This document shows, piece by piece, positions 14,742 to 22,747 of a stretch of 26,221 nt of DNA. Origin of the DNA: a virus; IMG/VR virus record IMGVR_UViG_3300033571_005084, positions 1 to 26,221 of that record. The stretch is one strand, 5' to 3'. The position numbers and the translations under genes were made by a program. The notes below the pieces were generated by a model, which did no database searches, was not told the DNA's origin, and worked only from the letters and a program-made list of their open reading frames with translations. The number at the start of each line of letters is the position of its first letter. Positions within the stretch are counted from its first letter, which is position 1.

Positions 14742-15962
14742 TCAGCCGATGATCTGAACGCCCCACTCAGGACGCACGACCTTGATGCCGAACAGGATGT
14801 CGAAGCGGCCGATGAAGTTGTCCGTGAGAACGTTGTAATCGCGCACGAAACGGAGCGACAGCCCGTCCGTCGTGGCGCGGTACGCCATATCACGACCCTT
14901 CGGCACTTCGAGGTCCGCCGTCGCCAGGACGATCGCATCCCGGTGGAACGCGAAGTTCCGCGGGAAGGCCGTCGAAGCCGCGCCCACGATCGTGATCCCA
15001 GACGAGTTGGCCGGCGCGTTCGACACGTTCTGATACGGGCCGGACACGTAGATGACCTGACCGACCGACACGTTGCCGGCGCCGCCCGCGTAGTTCGACG
15101 CAACGACGAACTGTTTGAGCTGACCCGTCGACTGCTTCGTGTCCGGGTTGACCTCGAACACGCCGGCAATCGTGAACACCTGACCCGCGTTGAGCGCGCC
15201 CGTGCCCGTGATGACCGGAATGGTCGTGGAGCCGTTGACGACCGTGGTGGAGGACGTCGTGCTCGTCGTGTAGCCCGCGCCCGCGCCGTTCGTGATCGTC
15301 GGCATGGACTGGTCCATCTTGAACGCGAAGCCCGTCATGCGGTCGATCACGCCGTCCTCGTACTGCGAGGCAATCGCCGCAGCCGATTGGAACAGGCCCT
15401 TTTGCGCGTCAGCCGTGGCCGCCATCGCAGTCGGGTTGAGAAGGACCGTGCGGTTGCCGTCACGCGGCGCCGTTTGCCAGTCCAGACGCTCGCCGGCTTG
15501 GGCGAAGGTCAGGAAGCTGCTCGGCGTCGTGCCGGGCGTGCCGATGAGCTGGTGGAAGCCCGTCGCCATCGCCGTCGACACGTCAAGCGCGATGTTGCTC
15601 GCGAGCACGCTCATGGCCGGCTTCAGGACGCGATCACTGAAGTCGTCGAGAGACAGCGTGAGTTCCGACGCGAAGAACTGCACAGGCACGTTCTTTTGCG
15701 TCGCAACGACCAGCGCGGTCGTCGTTTCCACGGTGTCCGCACCCGTACCGCCGATCGCCGTCGTGATGTCACGGCCGGTGTTCACCGCATAGCGGTTCGG
15801 CAGACGGATTTGCAGCGTGCCGCCGTTCTTGGCGCCCGTCTTGGCGAAACGGTCGTCGTATTGGCGGTTGACGGATTTAAGGGCGGAGTTCGAGTTCTTC
15901 AGGATGCGGAGCGCTTCCCGGGTAATGTCGCCGTCCGTAAGTGTACGTAAAGTGTTAGGCAT
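14742..15962 (-). CDS. Major capsid protein, P22 coat (gp5) family, 406 aa
   Basis: The N-terminal region has the P22-coat pattern: L-K-N-S-N-S-A-L-K-S-V-N-R-Q-Y-D-D-R-F-A, then G-G-T-L-Q-I-R-L-P-N-R-Y, then N-V-P-V-Q-F-F-A-S-E-L-T-L-S-L-D-D-F followed by R-V-L-K-P-A-M. The length is close to P22 gp5 (430 aa). A Thr/Ser/Gly-rich middle (about residues 230-260) probably lies in the inserted domain. The protein forms the icosahedral shell on the scaffold. It has a GGGGG-type Shine-Dalgarno five bases before the ATG and directly follows the scaffold gene. High confidence from sequence pattern and gene order. Confidence 0.93.
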   Translation of the reverse strand: MPNTLRTLTDGDITREALRILKNSNSALKSVNRQYDDRFAKTGAKNGGTLQIRLPNRYAVNTGRDITTAIGGTGADTVETTTALVVATQKNVPVQFFASELTLSLDDFSDRVLKPAMSVLASNIALDVSTAMATGFHQLIGTPGTTPSSFLTFAQAGERLDWQTAPRDGNRTVLLNPTAMAATADAQKGLFQSAAAIASQYEDGVIDRMTGFAFKMDQSMPTITNGAGAGYTTSTTSSTTVVNGSTTIPVITGTGALNAGQVFTIAGVFEVNPDTKQSTGQLKQFVVASNYAGGAGNVSVGQVIYVSGPYQNVSNAPANSSGITIVGAASTAFPRNFAFHRDAIVLATADLEVPKGRDMAYRATTDGLSLRFVRDYNVLTDNFIGRFDILFGIKVVRPEWGVQIIG

Positions 15963-15967
15963 AGTCG

Positions 15968-15980
15968 CCCCCTATTGGGG
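15968..15980 (-). promoter_or_regulatory. Coat-gene Shine-Dalgarno within a small hairpin
   Basis: On the minus strand CCCC-AATA-GGGG folds into a four-pair stem, and its 3' arm together with the next G forms the coat gene's Shine-Dalgarno (GGGGG, five bases before the ATG at 15962). The stem is short and may simply tune initiation. Confidence 0.35.
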
Positions 15981-15986
15981 AGCAGA

Positions 15987-16862
15987 TCAGCGGCGCTTGC
16001 TGGTCACTTGCTTCTCGCGCCACTTGATCCACTCCGCGTCTGACATTCGGGATGGATCTTTGCCGGCCGGGGCCGGCTGCGAGACTTTCGTGACGGGCTT
16101 GAAATCGGTCTTTGGCTTCGGCGCAGGCGCGGCTTTCGCCTTCTTCGCCTGGATGCCGAGCGCCATCAGCTCGAACAACGGGACCAAGCGCGGATCGTCG
16201 AGACCCTGAATCTCTTCGGGCTCAATGCCCGCCGAAATCATGGTTTTCGTGATCTCCGCATCCGTCTCGTCGCTCCAGCCCTGAATGGACTTCAAGCGTT
16301 CCACGAATTGCTGACGCCCCTGTTGCGCTTGGCGCTGGGCGTCTTGAAGGAGGGCAGCTTCCTTCTTGGAAATCCCCTGGACGAGTTCGCCACGGGCTTC
16401 CTTCAGGATCTGGAAGTCACGCCACGCACGATTAGCCGCCTCCGAGCCCACACGGGCCTCGTATGCGTCCCAATCGAGTTGGTTGAATTCCTGCAAACGA
16501 GCGTCGATGGCATAGAGCTGCGCTCGCTCTTGCACCGTCTTCGTTTGAATCTCGGCCAGTTGCGCAAGTTCGGCTTGGCGTTGCTCGATCTGCTTGCGGA
16601 CAGCCGCGACCTCTTGGGTCTTCTTCGTGTAGTCAGCTTGCCGCAAGAGTGCTTCACGCAACTCCTTCGGCAGCTTGTACTGCTTGCCCTCGTATTCGAC
16701 GTCTTCAAGGTCGACCGCTTCCGCCTTGGGCTCCTCGCCCTCGTCGTCCGCCTCGTCCGTAGCCTCGTCAACGTCGTTGGTGTCGTCTTGCGACGACGCA
16801 CTTTCGACTTCCGCGCCGAGGTCTTCATCCTCGACCGGATTGGTCGCATCCAGCTCTGTCAT
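15987..16862 (-). CDS. Scaffolding protein, 291 aa
   Basis: The N-terminus is strongly acidic (E-D-E-D-L-G, D-E-A-T-D-E-A-D-D-E-G-E-E). It is followed by Y-E-G-K-Q-Y-K-L-P-K-E-L-R-E-A-L-L-R-Q-A-D-Y-T-K-K-T, a segment typical of podovirus scaffold proteins. Residues about 85-190 are a long Gln/Glu/Arg helix. The C-terminus is basic (E-W-I-K-W-R-E-K-Q-V-T-S-K-R-R), as in P22 gp8, whose basic helix-loop-helix binds coat. The length is close to P22 gp8 (303 aa). It lies between portal and coat as expected. Confidence 0.9.
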   Translation of the reverse strand: MTELDATNPVEDEDLGAEVESASSQDDTNDVDEATDEADDEGEEPKAEAVDLEDVEYEGKQYKLPKELREALLRQADYTKKTQEVAAVRKQIEQRQAELAQLAEIQTKTVQERAQLYAIDARLQEFNQLDWDAYEARVGSEAANRAWRDFQILKEARGELVQGISKKEAALLQDAQRQAQQGRQQFVERLKSIQGWSDETDAEITKTMISAGIEPEEIQGLDDPRLVPLFELMALGIQAKKAKAAPAPKPKTDFKPVTKVSQPAPAGKDPSRMSDAEWIKWREKQVTSKRR

Positions 16863-16870
16863 GGGTTGGC

Positions 16871-18835
16871 CTATGCTGAGTAGCCGCCGCTCTCGCCGCG
16901 TTCTCCCATTTCGCCGTATCCGCCTTCAGCGGGGGCCATGGGCGCGCCAAAATCAGCGACATCCGGGCTGTTCGCCGCAATGGCAAGGTCGCCCGTTACC
17001 TTGATGCGCTCGGTCTCTGCCCGGTACGCATCAATCCGCAATTTCTGCGCCTCTGCGGCCTTGCTGGCCTTCAGCGCTTCGATCTCTTGTTGCAGGGCTT
17101 GGATCTGCGCCATGCCTTGCTGAATGACGTTCTGCGCCTCTTGGATGCGCGGGTCTTCGCCGCGCACCTGCGGCGGCAGAAGCGCCTTCAAGCGCTCTTC
17201 CACTTCATCCGCGCCCGGCCAATCGAGGTTTTTCGCGATCAGATCGCCCAGGACCGGCGCCGCGTCGGGGTACGCGCGGACCAGTTCGGTCATCTGCGTC
17301 GCCGCTTCCTCGCGCCGCGTCGTGAAGGACGGACCAGCGGTCACGGTCAGGTCGTACTTGCCGGCTGTCAGATCGTAGATCTTGGGCTGTTCCTCGCCCT
17401 CGGCCTGCATCGGCCCGTTGACCTTCACATACTCGGCCTTGTTGTCATGACCGAGCACGCGAACCACGCGCTCCTCGTCATAAACCTTCGGGATCAGGTC
17501 GAGCATGATGCGCCCGCTGTGGCGGATCGCGCGCGTCAGGTTGTCGAGGAAGTGAAACGTCGACACGTCCCCCTCGCGCTGCCGCGCCATGATCGCCCGG
17601 CCGCTCGTCTCGTTGCTGCGCGCGCCCAGGCTGGCGTCGTACATGCCGAGGATCTGCTTGATGTCGTCGCTGGCGCTCAGCGCCTCTTGGATCGCGCCCG
17701 CAGGCGGGCCCGCGAACGGCTGGCGCTCTGGCCGCTCTTGTCCGTCATATTCGATGTACGCGTGGTTTGTGATGTTCGCTGTCGCCCACTTCTCGGCGTC
17801 GGTCTCAAATGCGCCCTTGCGCCCGATGTACGGCGTCTTCGGCGCCAACGCGATCATCTCAGTCGTGGTCGTGCGCCAATAGTTGAACATCCGCTGCGCG
17901 TCCTTCGCGTCACGGATGAGCGACTTGAGATAACGCCGCCCCTCAACATGCACTTCTTCGCCGTAAACCGGCACAATCGGGATATAGCGGCCGAGCCACT
18001 TGCGCTCTTCCAGCACTTCCACGCCCGTCATCACGCGGTGCGTGACCTCGTACCCCTTCGTCATGCGCTCTGCGATCACGGGGACCATCAGGTAGCGCAT
18101 CGGGTTGGCGAGATAGTCCTCCTCGCTGACCACTTGGCCGTCTGCGAGGCGCAGAATTTTCTTCTCCACCTCCTCGCGGCGCCAGTATTCCGCGACCATC
18201 ACCTGTTCGTCTTGCAGCCACGGGTTCTCAATGTTCCCGTAGCCCTCGCCGTCCCAGTCGACGTCCTTTGCGCCCTTGTACTTGCGCTTGAACTCGTCGC
18301 GCGGGATCAGCTCGGTGACGAACGCGTGGTTCCAGTCGCAGCTATCGGCCGCTGACGAGTACGGATCGCCGTACACGCTGAAAGGGTTCGTGACGGGCTT
18401 GATCCAGATATCGAGGTCAAACACGTCGTCGTAGGCGTAATCGACGTCAATGCGCCAATAGCCGAACCCGCACGAGACGGCGAAGTCCACGGCCGTATCG
18501 TACGCAATGTCAGCGCTCGACCGCGCCTCAATCGAGCGCATCAGGCCGCCGATCACCTTGGCCGTCTCGGGATCGCCCGCGCTGTCGACCGGATGCACCG
18601 TCGGCGAAGGCCGGTTCTGGCGCGCGTCGTTCACGACCTGACGGATGAACGCCGTCATCTTGTTAATGGTCAGGCACGGCCGGCCGTCTTTCTCGCGGTC
18701 TTGGCGCACCTTGTCCGGCCACTGGTCCGAAAGCCGCGCAAATCGCAGGTCGTCGATTGCGTCTTGGCGGTTCTCGGCCTCGCGCTCAACGGCGAGGTCA
18801 AAAACCTCCTTGGCTTCCTCGATCAGCTTATCCAC
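16871..18835 (-). CDS. Portal protein, P22 gp1 family, 654 aa
   Basis: The N-terminal half has the P22-portal pattern: R-F-A-R-L-S-D-Q-W-P, then G-R-P-C-L-T-I-N-K-M, then V-N-D-A-R-Q-N-R-P, then T-A-V-D-F-A-V-S-C-G-F-G-Y-W-R-I. Y-I-E-Y-D-G-Q-E-R-P and S-L-G-A-R-S-N-E-T-S-G-R-A-I lie later. The C-terminus is a Gln/Glu/Ala helix (about 575-625), the likely barrel or crown, ending in a Gly-rich tail. The length is a little below P22 gp1 (725 aa). Twelve copies form the DNA channel and dock the terminase. The start is GTG at 18835, one base after the terminase stop, with GGGGTGA just upstream. Confidence 0.93.
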   Translation of the reverse strand: MDKLIEEAKEVFDLAVEREAENRQDAIDDLRFARLSDQWPDKVRQDREKDGRPCLTINKMTAFIRQVVNDARQNRPSPTVHPVDSAGDPETAKVIGGLMRSIEARSSADIAYDTAVDFAVSCGFGYWRIDVDYAYDDVFDLDIWIKPVTNPFSVYGDPYSSAADSCDWNHAFVTELIPRDEFKRKYKGAKDVDWDGEGYGNIENPWLQDEQVMVAEYWRREEVEKKILRLADGQVVSEEDYLANPMRYLMVPVIAERMTKGYEVTHRVMTGVEVLEERKWLGRYIPIVPVYGEEVHVEGRRYLKSLIRDAKDAQRMFNYWRTTTTEMIALAPKTPYIGRKGAFETDAEKWATANITNHAYIEYDGQERPERQPFAGPPAGAIQEALSASDDIKQILGMYDASLGARSNETSGRAIMARQREGDVSTFHFLDNLTRAIRHSGRIMLDLIPKVYDEERVVRVLGHDNKAEYVKVNGPMQAEGEEQPKIYDLTAGKYDLTVTAGPSFTTRREEAATQMTELVRAYPDAAPVLGDLIAKNLDWPGADEVEERLKALLPPQVRGEDPRIQEAQNVIQQGMAQIQALQQEIEALKASKAAEAQKLRIDAYRAETERIKVTGDLAIAANSPDVADFGAPMAPAEGGYGEMGERGESGGYSA

Positions 18836-18836
18836 G

Positions 18837-20120
18837 TCACCCCATCCAACCGCCGGCGCCCACGGGCTGTCTCGGCTTCGCCTTCTTCGTTATCGGTTCT
18901 TCGTACGCCACGCACATCAGGCCAAAACTGTCGGCCGCATGGCTCGACCAGTCGTGGTCTGGCCCAAGGTCAATGCCGCGCTCTTCGTCGATTTTTGCGT
19001 GATACCAGCCCAGCGCATTGCGCCCGGCCTCGGTCGTCGCCTCATTGAAGCGCATACGCGGGAACAGCCTGCGAGCCGCCTCCACGCGCATCATCGCCGC
19101 GCCCTTGCCTTGGTTCGGCACCACGTCGACCGTGAACCCAGCATCGCGCCAATGGTCCTCATAGCGCTTGCCGGTCACGTTGTTCTCGTTGACGCCATCG
19201 TGCGGCAGGATCACCCGCGCGCCCTCATAGCCGCGCTGACGCATCCACTGGACGTGATGCGCGAGCGGCTGGCCTTGCGCCTCGTAGAAGTCGAGGACGT
19301 AGATGGCCGAGCCGACGAACTGCGCCACCCAGATCGTGTACGCATCCGCCTTGGCGCCGCTGCCGCCGATGTCGTGGAAGGTCTGCAAGGTCAGAAGCGG
19401 ATCTTTGGCGACGAGCCCGATCCGGTTCTCCTTGCGCGCTTCCGTCAGATAGCGAGCGAAGTACGCCCCGCGCGTAACGCTCGCATATTCCCCTTCCCAG
19501 GTGTGCCCGTAGCCTTCCGGGTCGTTCTCAAGATCGCGCTTGCGCTCGGCCTCAAGGACGTCAGGAAACCACGGATTGTCGTTCCAGTTCGCACGCACCA
19601 CGATCGCGTCGGCGTGCGTGTGCGCCCGGAAGAACTCGTCAACCGGATCGACCTTGCGGCGCGGGTTCCAGCTCGCCCAAATCTCCGAGTTGGGACGCCG
19701 GATCGTCGGTCGCAGCATCGACCACGAGCGCGCCGAAAGCGTCTGCGCCTCTTCGACCCACGCTATGTCCATGCCTTCGAGCGACTTGATGCTTTCGGCC
19801 GTGTGGTCCTGCATGCCTTGAAACAGGATCGACCCGCCGCCCGGCGTTTTGATCTCCGTTTGCAGCACGTCAAACATGCCGCCGAGGCCGTATTCTTGAA
19901 TCTTGTCCTCGATCAGCTTCTTCGCGGACTCTTTCAGGCTCTTCTGGATTTCGCGGACGCACACGGCGCGAAGGCCGGGCGTTGCAACAGCCCGCACGAC
20001 CAAGTTGCTGGCGAAGAAATGGCTCTTGCCGCTCCCCCGCCCTCCGTACACGGCTTTGTAGCGAGACGGCTGCAACAGAGGCGCGAACGCCCTTGCCGCC
20101 TTCAGTCTCAGCTCAGACAA
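18837..20120 (-). CDS. terL: Terminase large subunit, 427 aa
   Basis: Walker A is G-G-R-G-S-G-K-S at residues 26-33. Walker B with the catalytic Glu is M-D-I-A-W-V-E-E at 117-124. S-W-N-P at 150-153 is the coupling motif region. The C-terminal RNase H-like nuclease shows acidic residues at D250 (F-H-D-I-G), D308 (L-P-H-D-G) and D397 (H-A-A-D-S-F-G). This is the Terminase_3-like type that packages DNA through the portal. The likely start is a TTG at 20120, inside the 3' end of the small-subunit gene (8-base overlap); no ATG or GTG lies before the Walker A. A CTG a few codons on is an alternative. Confidence 0.94.
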   Translation of the reverse strand: MSELRLKAARAFAPLLQPSRYKAVYGGRGSGKSHFFASNLVVRAVATPGLRAVCVREIQKSLKESAKKLIEDKIQEYGLGGMFDVLQTEIKTPGGGSILFQGMQDHTAESIKSLEGMDIAWVEEAQTLSARSWSMLRPTIRRPNSEIWASWNPRRKVDPVDEFFRAHTHADAIVVRANWNDNPWFPDVLEAERKRDLENDPEGYGHTWEGEYASVTRGAYFARYLTEARKENRIGLVAKDPLLTLQTFHDIGGSGAKADAYTIWVAQFVGSAIYVLDFYEAQGQPLAHHVQWMRQRGYEGARVILPHDGVNENNVTGKRYEDHWRDAGFTVDVVPNQGKGAAMMRVEAARRLFPRMRFNEATTEAGRNALGWYHAKIDEERGIDLGPDHDWSSHAADSFGLMCVAYEEPITKKAKPRQPVGAGGWMG

Positions 20121-20409
20121 GCTCGATCTTCACCACGCGCAAAGGCGGGGCCTCTTCGTCGCCGCTAATCGGTTGCGTCGCCTTGCCATATCCACGGTCA
20201 AGAAGCTCTTTGATCGCGGCAATCTGCGCGGCGTCAGTATCGGCAGGCATTTTGCCAAGGTGCTCAAGTAGTCCCGCCTTTTCGGCAAGACGTTCGATGG
20301 CCGCGGGGCCATATTCTCGCGCCAACTCTTTGATTTGCGCGGTAGATTTGTTCGGCGTCCCCTTCTGGCGCCCGCCAGTCTTGGGAATGCCTTTAGGCCG
20401 ACCGACCAT
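20113..20409 (-). CDS. terS: Probable terminase small subunit, 98 aa
   Basis: The N-terminus G-R-P-K-G-I-P-K-T-G-G-R-Q-K-G-T-P-N-K is the basic leader typical of small DNA-binding proteins encoded just before a large terminase. Helices follow, with A-A-I-K-E-L-L-D-R-G-Y-G-K-A, another conserved element of this type. Immediate position before terL and the 8-base overlap support the role of recognising phage DNA for packaging. The Shine-Dalgarno is weak. Small terminases diverge widely, so the assignment rests on pattern plus context. Confidence 0.72.
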   Translation of the reverse strand: MVGRPKGIPKTGGRQKGTPNKSTAQIKELAREYGPAAIERLAEKAGLLEHLGKMPADTDAAQIAAIKELLDRGYGKATQPISGDEEAPPLRVVKIELV

Positions 20410-20426
20410 TTCTAGGAAATTCCAGT

Positions 20427-20690
20427 TTAGATTTCAGTGTTCGTCGCCAACCCAGCCGCCAACAGCGCTTGCAGCGCGCTCGCTTCGTCGGGAAACACCA
20501 AGAACGCCGTATCCCGCCATGCGCTGCCGTGGTACTCGTCGCCGGCCCACACGACCTGCGGCGTTGCCGGCATGACCTCGTGCGCCTCGAGCGCGGGCGT
20601 CATGCTCGAGCGCGCGACGTTCCAGTGTGAGCCGGCCACGCCGTCGATTGCGATCGGGCCAAGCACGAGGGACGCGTTCGGCAGGATCAT
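20427..20690 (-). CDS. Hypothetical protein, 87 aa
   Basis: This is a soluble small protein with no membrane segment and no recognised motif. Segments such as A-G-S-H-W-N-V-A-R and D-E-Y-H-G-S-A-W-R-D-T-A-F-L-V-F-P give a compact alpha/beta impression. The ATG overlaps the stop of the HExxH lipoprotein gene as ATGA, and the gene ends 17 bases before the small terminase. Co-expression with packaging genes is expected; function unknown. Confidence 0.68.
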   Translation of the reverse strand: MILPNASLVLGPIAIDGVAGSHWNVARSSMTPALEAHEVMPATPQVVWAGDEYHGSAWRDTAFLVFPDEASALQALLAAGLATNTEI

Positions 20691-21046
20691 TTCCGCTCAT
20701 GCTCCCGCGTCCACCCATTCGCATGGGCGAGTTCATGGCAGACAAGCCGCGCGTAGGTCTCGCTGTAGGTGCAAGGGTCGGGCGTGACGATGCGCCAGTC
20801 AGGCCCGGCCACGCCTTCGGGCATTGGCACGGCGCACGACACGTACAGCGGATTGCCGCACTCCTGAGCGACCGCGCCTGCGTGCAGATAGACGACCGGC
20901 GCGGGGCCTTTGAAGCGCTCGGGCGGCGCTTGCACGGCCTGCGTGACCGCGCGTACGGACGTGCAGCCGGACAAGACAAACGCGATGCCGAGCGCAACGA
21001 GGATCACCGCGACGAGCAGGAGCGTGTCGGTCAAAGGGCGGCGCAT
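20687..21046 (-). CDS. Lipoprotein with HExxH zinc-protease-like motif, 119 aa
   Basis: A basic start (M-R-R-P-L), a hydrophobic segment (residues 9-25) and a canonical lipobox L-S-G-C at 25-28 mark a lipoprotein lipidated at Cys28. Near the end lies H-E-L-A-H (104-108) followed by A-N-G-W and H116. This is the zinc-ligand pattern of metallopeptidases, though the third ligand spacing is not that of metzincins. Cysteines 63, 71, 92 and 103 could form disulphides in the periplasm. The start at 21046 overlaps the fibre gene's stop as TGATG. A role in envelope modification, exclusion or lysis is possible; catalysis is not shown. Confidence 0.8.
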   Translation of the reverse strand: MRRPLTDTLLLVAVILVALGIAFVLSGCTSVRAVTQAVQAPPERFKGPAPVVYLHAGAVAQECGNPLYVSCAVPMPEGVAGPDWRIVTPDPCTYSETYARLVCHELAHANGWTREHERK

Positions 21047-22350
21047 CAGGCAGTCGCCCCGGTCAATTCTCCGTCGCTCAGGGCGCGCGGGAGGATGGCG
21101 AGGAGTTGGATGAGGCCGTTGATGAATTGCCCGCCGCCGCCTTGCCCGCCAATTGTCAAACGGGACAGCGTGCCGACCGGGAGCGTGGCTACAGTGTCCG
21201 CCGTACCAAGCGCTCCGTTGCCAGCGCCGCGCACATCGTTCGTGTTGAAGCGCGCTGCCACCCGAAAGCCGGTTGAAGCCCATGTTCCGACCGCGTTTCC
21301 GTTGGTCTGGTTGACGCCGCCCGAATCCATCAGCAACGAAATGCTGCCGCCGTTGTACATCAAAGTGCGATTAGCCGCTGACGTGTCGTCTAGATTGTAG
21401 ACATGCTGGCTGCCGGCCGTTGAGACTTGCCCCGTCAGCGCGATCACCGAATGCGCCCCGCTAAACGTGAGCCCCGTGATGCTCGCCGCATCCGCCCCGC
21501 GCGATGCGCTGGCGGTGGTGGTGGGGATGTAGCTGGACGCGGCGGAGCCGGTTTCGAGTTGCGCGCCCCAGAGGAAGACTCCGCTTCCAGCCGTGCCCGT
21601 GAAGCTGTCGGCGGCCGTGCCGTTTGACGTGAGAAAACCAATGGTGGACGAGCCGCCTGTTGCGTTCGTCGTGAACGTGCAAGCCACGCGAACGTATCCA
21701 CCGGCAAGCAGTGTGACCGTCGTCGTCGTGAATGCGACATAGCCGCCAAGCGTCGTGACCGCGCCGGTCGTCAGGTTAATCTGAACGCCAGTTGATGCCG
21801 CGAACGCACCGCCAAAGGCGATGATCGAAGCAAACGTCCGCTCAGCCGGCGCAAAAAAGATTGACAGCGTGTAAGTCGTGGACGCCGCAAACGTGAACGT
21901 TTGCCTTACGTCATGCGTGCCCGTCGTGGCGGTCTCGACCAGCTTGTCTGCCGTCAGCGTTCCGTCCGGCGCTGTGCCAGCATCCGCCGTAACGGTCGCG
22001 CCGTTCTTGCTCCACGACGCATTGTCAAACGTCTGGCTTTGCAACAGCAGGTTCGTGGCAGCCGCCTCCACCAGCAGCCCCGCAGAGGTCCGCCGCGGGA
22101 CGTTTGGGCCGAATGAGGTCGTGCCGGCGAGGTCGTAGGCCGTGCCGGTGCGGGTGTAGGTGAAGCCGGAGACGCCTGCGATAGTGGACTGCGTGCCGGC
22201 GCGGAATGCGATGTTCTGCGTAAAGTCGAGCACGAGGCCGCTGTTCTGCGCCTCGCTGAGCAGTGTCGCGAGCGCGGCCGAATAGCCTGCCCACGGGCTA
22301 ATTCGCCGGATCGCGCGTCGGCCGAATACGCCGACAGGGACGAGTGGCAC
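21046..22350 (-). CDS. Fibre/spike-like protein with CBM-like beta-sandwich domains, 434 aa
   Basis: Residues about 90-110 (L-L-V-E-A-A-A-T-N-L-L-L-Q-S-Q-T-F-D), then P-D-G-T-L-T-A-D-K-L-V-E, and later F-L-W-G-A-Q-L-E-T-G with S-S-Y-I-P-T-T, form the pattern of a carbohydrate-binding-like beta sandwich found in phage head-spike, fibre and tail proteins. Residues about 300-420 look like a second, LamG-like sandwich (T-F-S-G-A-H-S-V-I-A-L-T-G-Q-V), ending in I-L-P-R-A-L-S-D-G-E-L. The start is a GTG at 22350 without a strong Shine-Dalgarno. It lies before the terminase genes, far from the other tail fibre. It may be a head fibre or a second adhesin. Confidence 0.8.
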   Translation of the reverse strand: MPLVPVGVFGRRAIRRISPWAGYSAALATLLSEAQNSGLVLDFTQNIAFRAGTQSTIAGVSGFTYTRTGTAYDLAGTTSFGPNVPRRTSAGLLVEAAATNLLLQSQTFDNASWSKNGATVTADAGTAPDGTLTADKLVETATTGTHDVRQTFTFAASTTYTLSIFFAPAERTFASIIAFGGAFAASTGVQINLTTGAVTTLGGYVAFTTTTVTLLAGGYVRVACTFTTNATGGSSTIGFLTSNGTAADSFTGTAGSGVFLWGAQLETGSAASSYIPTTTASASRGADAASITGLTFSGAHSVIALTGQVSTAGSQHVYNLDDTSAANRTLMYNGGSISLLMDSGGVNQTNGNAVGTWASTGFRVAARFNTNDVRGAGNGALGTADTVATLPVGTLSRLTIGGQGGGGQFINGLIQLLAILPRALSDGELTGATA

Positions 22351-22359
22351 GCTAAGTGC

Positions 22360-22458
22360 TCAGCAGCCCTTCTTGCCCATCTTCTTGGAGCCGGTCATCG
22401 GCTTGGCGGGCGCAGGGGCGGCCTTAGCGGCCGGTTTGGAGGCGGGTTTCTTAGCCAT
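22360..22458 (-). CDS. Tiny Lys/Ala/Pro-rich basic peptide, 32 aa
   Basis: This 33-codon ORF has an ATG at 22458 that overlaps the end of the preceding gene by 8 bases, with GGAG nine bases upstream. The product is made almost only of Lys, Ala, Pro, Gly, Ser and Met, starts M-A-K-K-P-A-S-K-P and ends K-K-M-G-K-K-G-C. It resembles histone-tail or linker peptides and could bind nucleic acid; no homology is claimed. The start overlap, the Shine-Dalgarno and the fact that it fills the only gap before the fibre gene support a real gene. Confidence 0.6.
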   Translation of the reverse strand: MAKKPASKPAAKAAPAPAKPMTGSKKMGKKGC

Positions 22459-22747
22459 GATACGCAGCTCCGTTGGCTTGGGGTTCTTGGAACACGACTT
22501 CGTTCAGCGTCGGCTCATCATCCGGGTGGACGAACGGCACGACGCGCTCGGCGGCGGGCGGAACCGGATCCGGCTCAGGCGTCACGGGACGCTGCGCGCG
22601 GGACTTCTGCGTCTGCGCCCAGAGGGCCAGCGCCATCTCGTCTTCGCTGATCTCGTCTTCGAGGGTGCGCATTTCGAGCGCTTTCGCCGGGAGGCGTTCG
22701 AGGTTTTCGCGCAGGCGTTGCTGCCGCGCGGCGATTGTCATGCTCAT
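22451..22747 (-). CDS. Hypothetical charged protein, 98 aa
   Basis: The N-terminal half is an amphipathic, heptad-like helix (R-Q-Q-R-L-R-E-N-L-E-R-L-P, then E-D-E-I-S-E-D-E-M-A). The C-terminal half is Pro/Glu-rich and probably disordered. The ATG at 22747 overlaps the previous stop as ATGA; a second ATG two codons on is possible. It belongs to the leading part of the morphogenesis operon. No function is recognised. Confidence 0.7.
   Translation of the reverse strand: MSMTIAARQQRLRENLERLPAKALEMRTLEDEISEDEMALALWAQTQKSRAQRPVTPEPDPVPPAAERVVPFVHPDDEPTLNEVVFQEPQANGAAYHG

Noticed and set aside
14496-15950. 484-aa plus-strand ORF
   Set aside because: It is antisense to the coat and following gene, Arg/Val/His-rich and without family pattern: a shadow produced by GC-rich codon bias.
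17087-18355. 422-aa plus-strand ORF
   Set aside because: It lies wholly antisense to the portal gene, with Arg/Leu/His-rich composition and no start signals.
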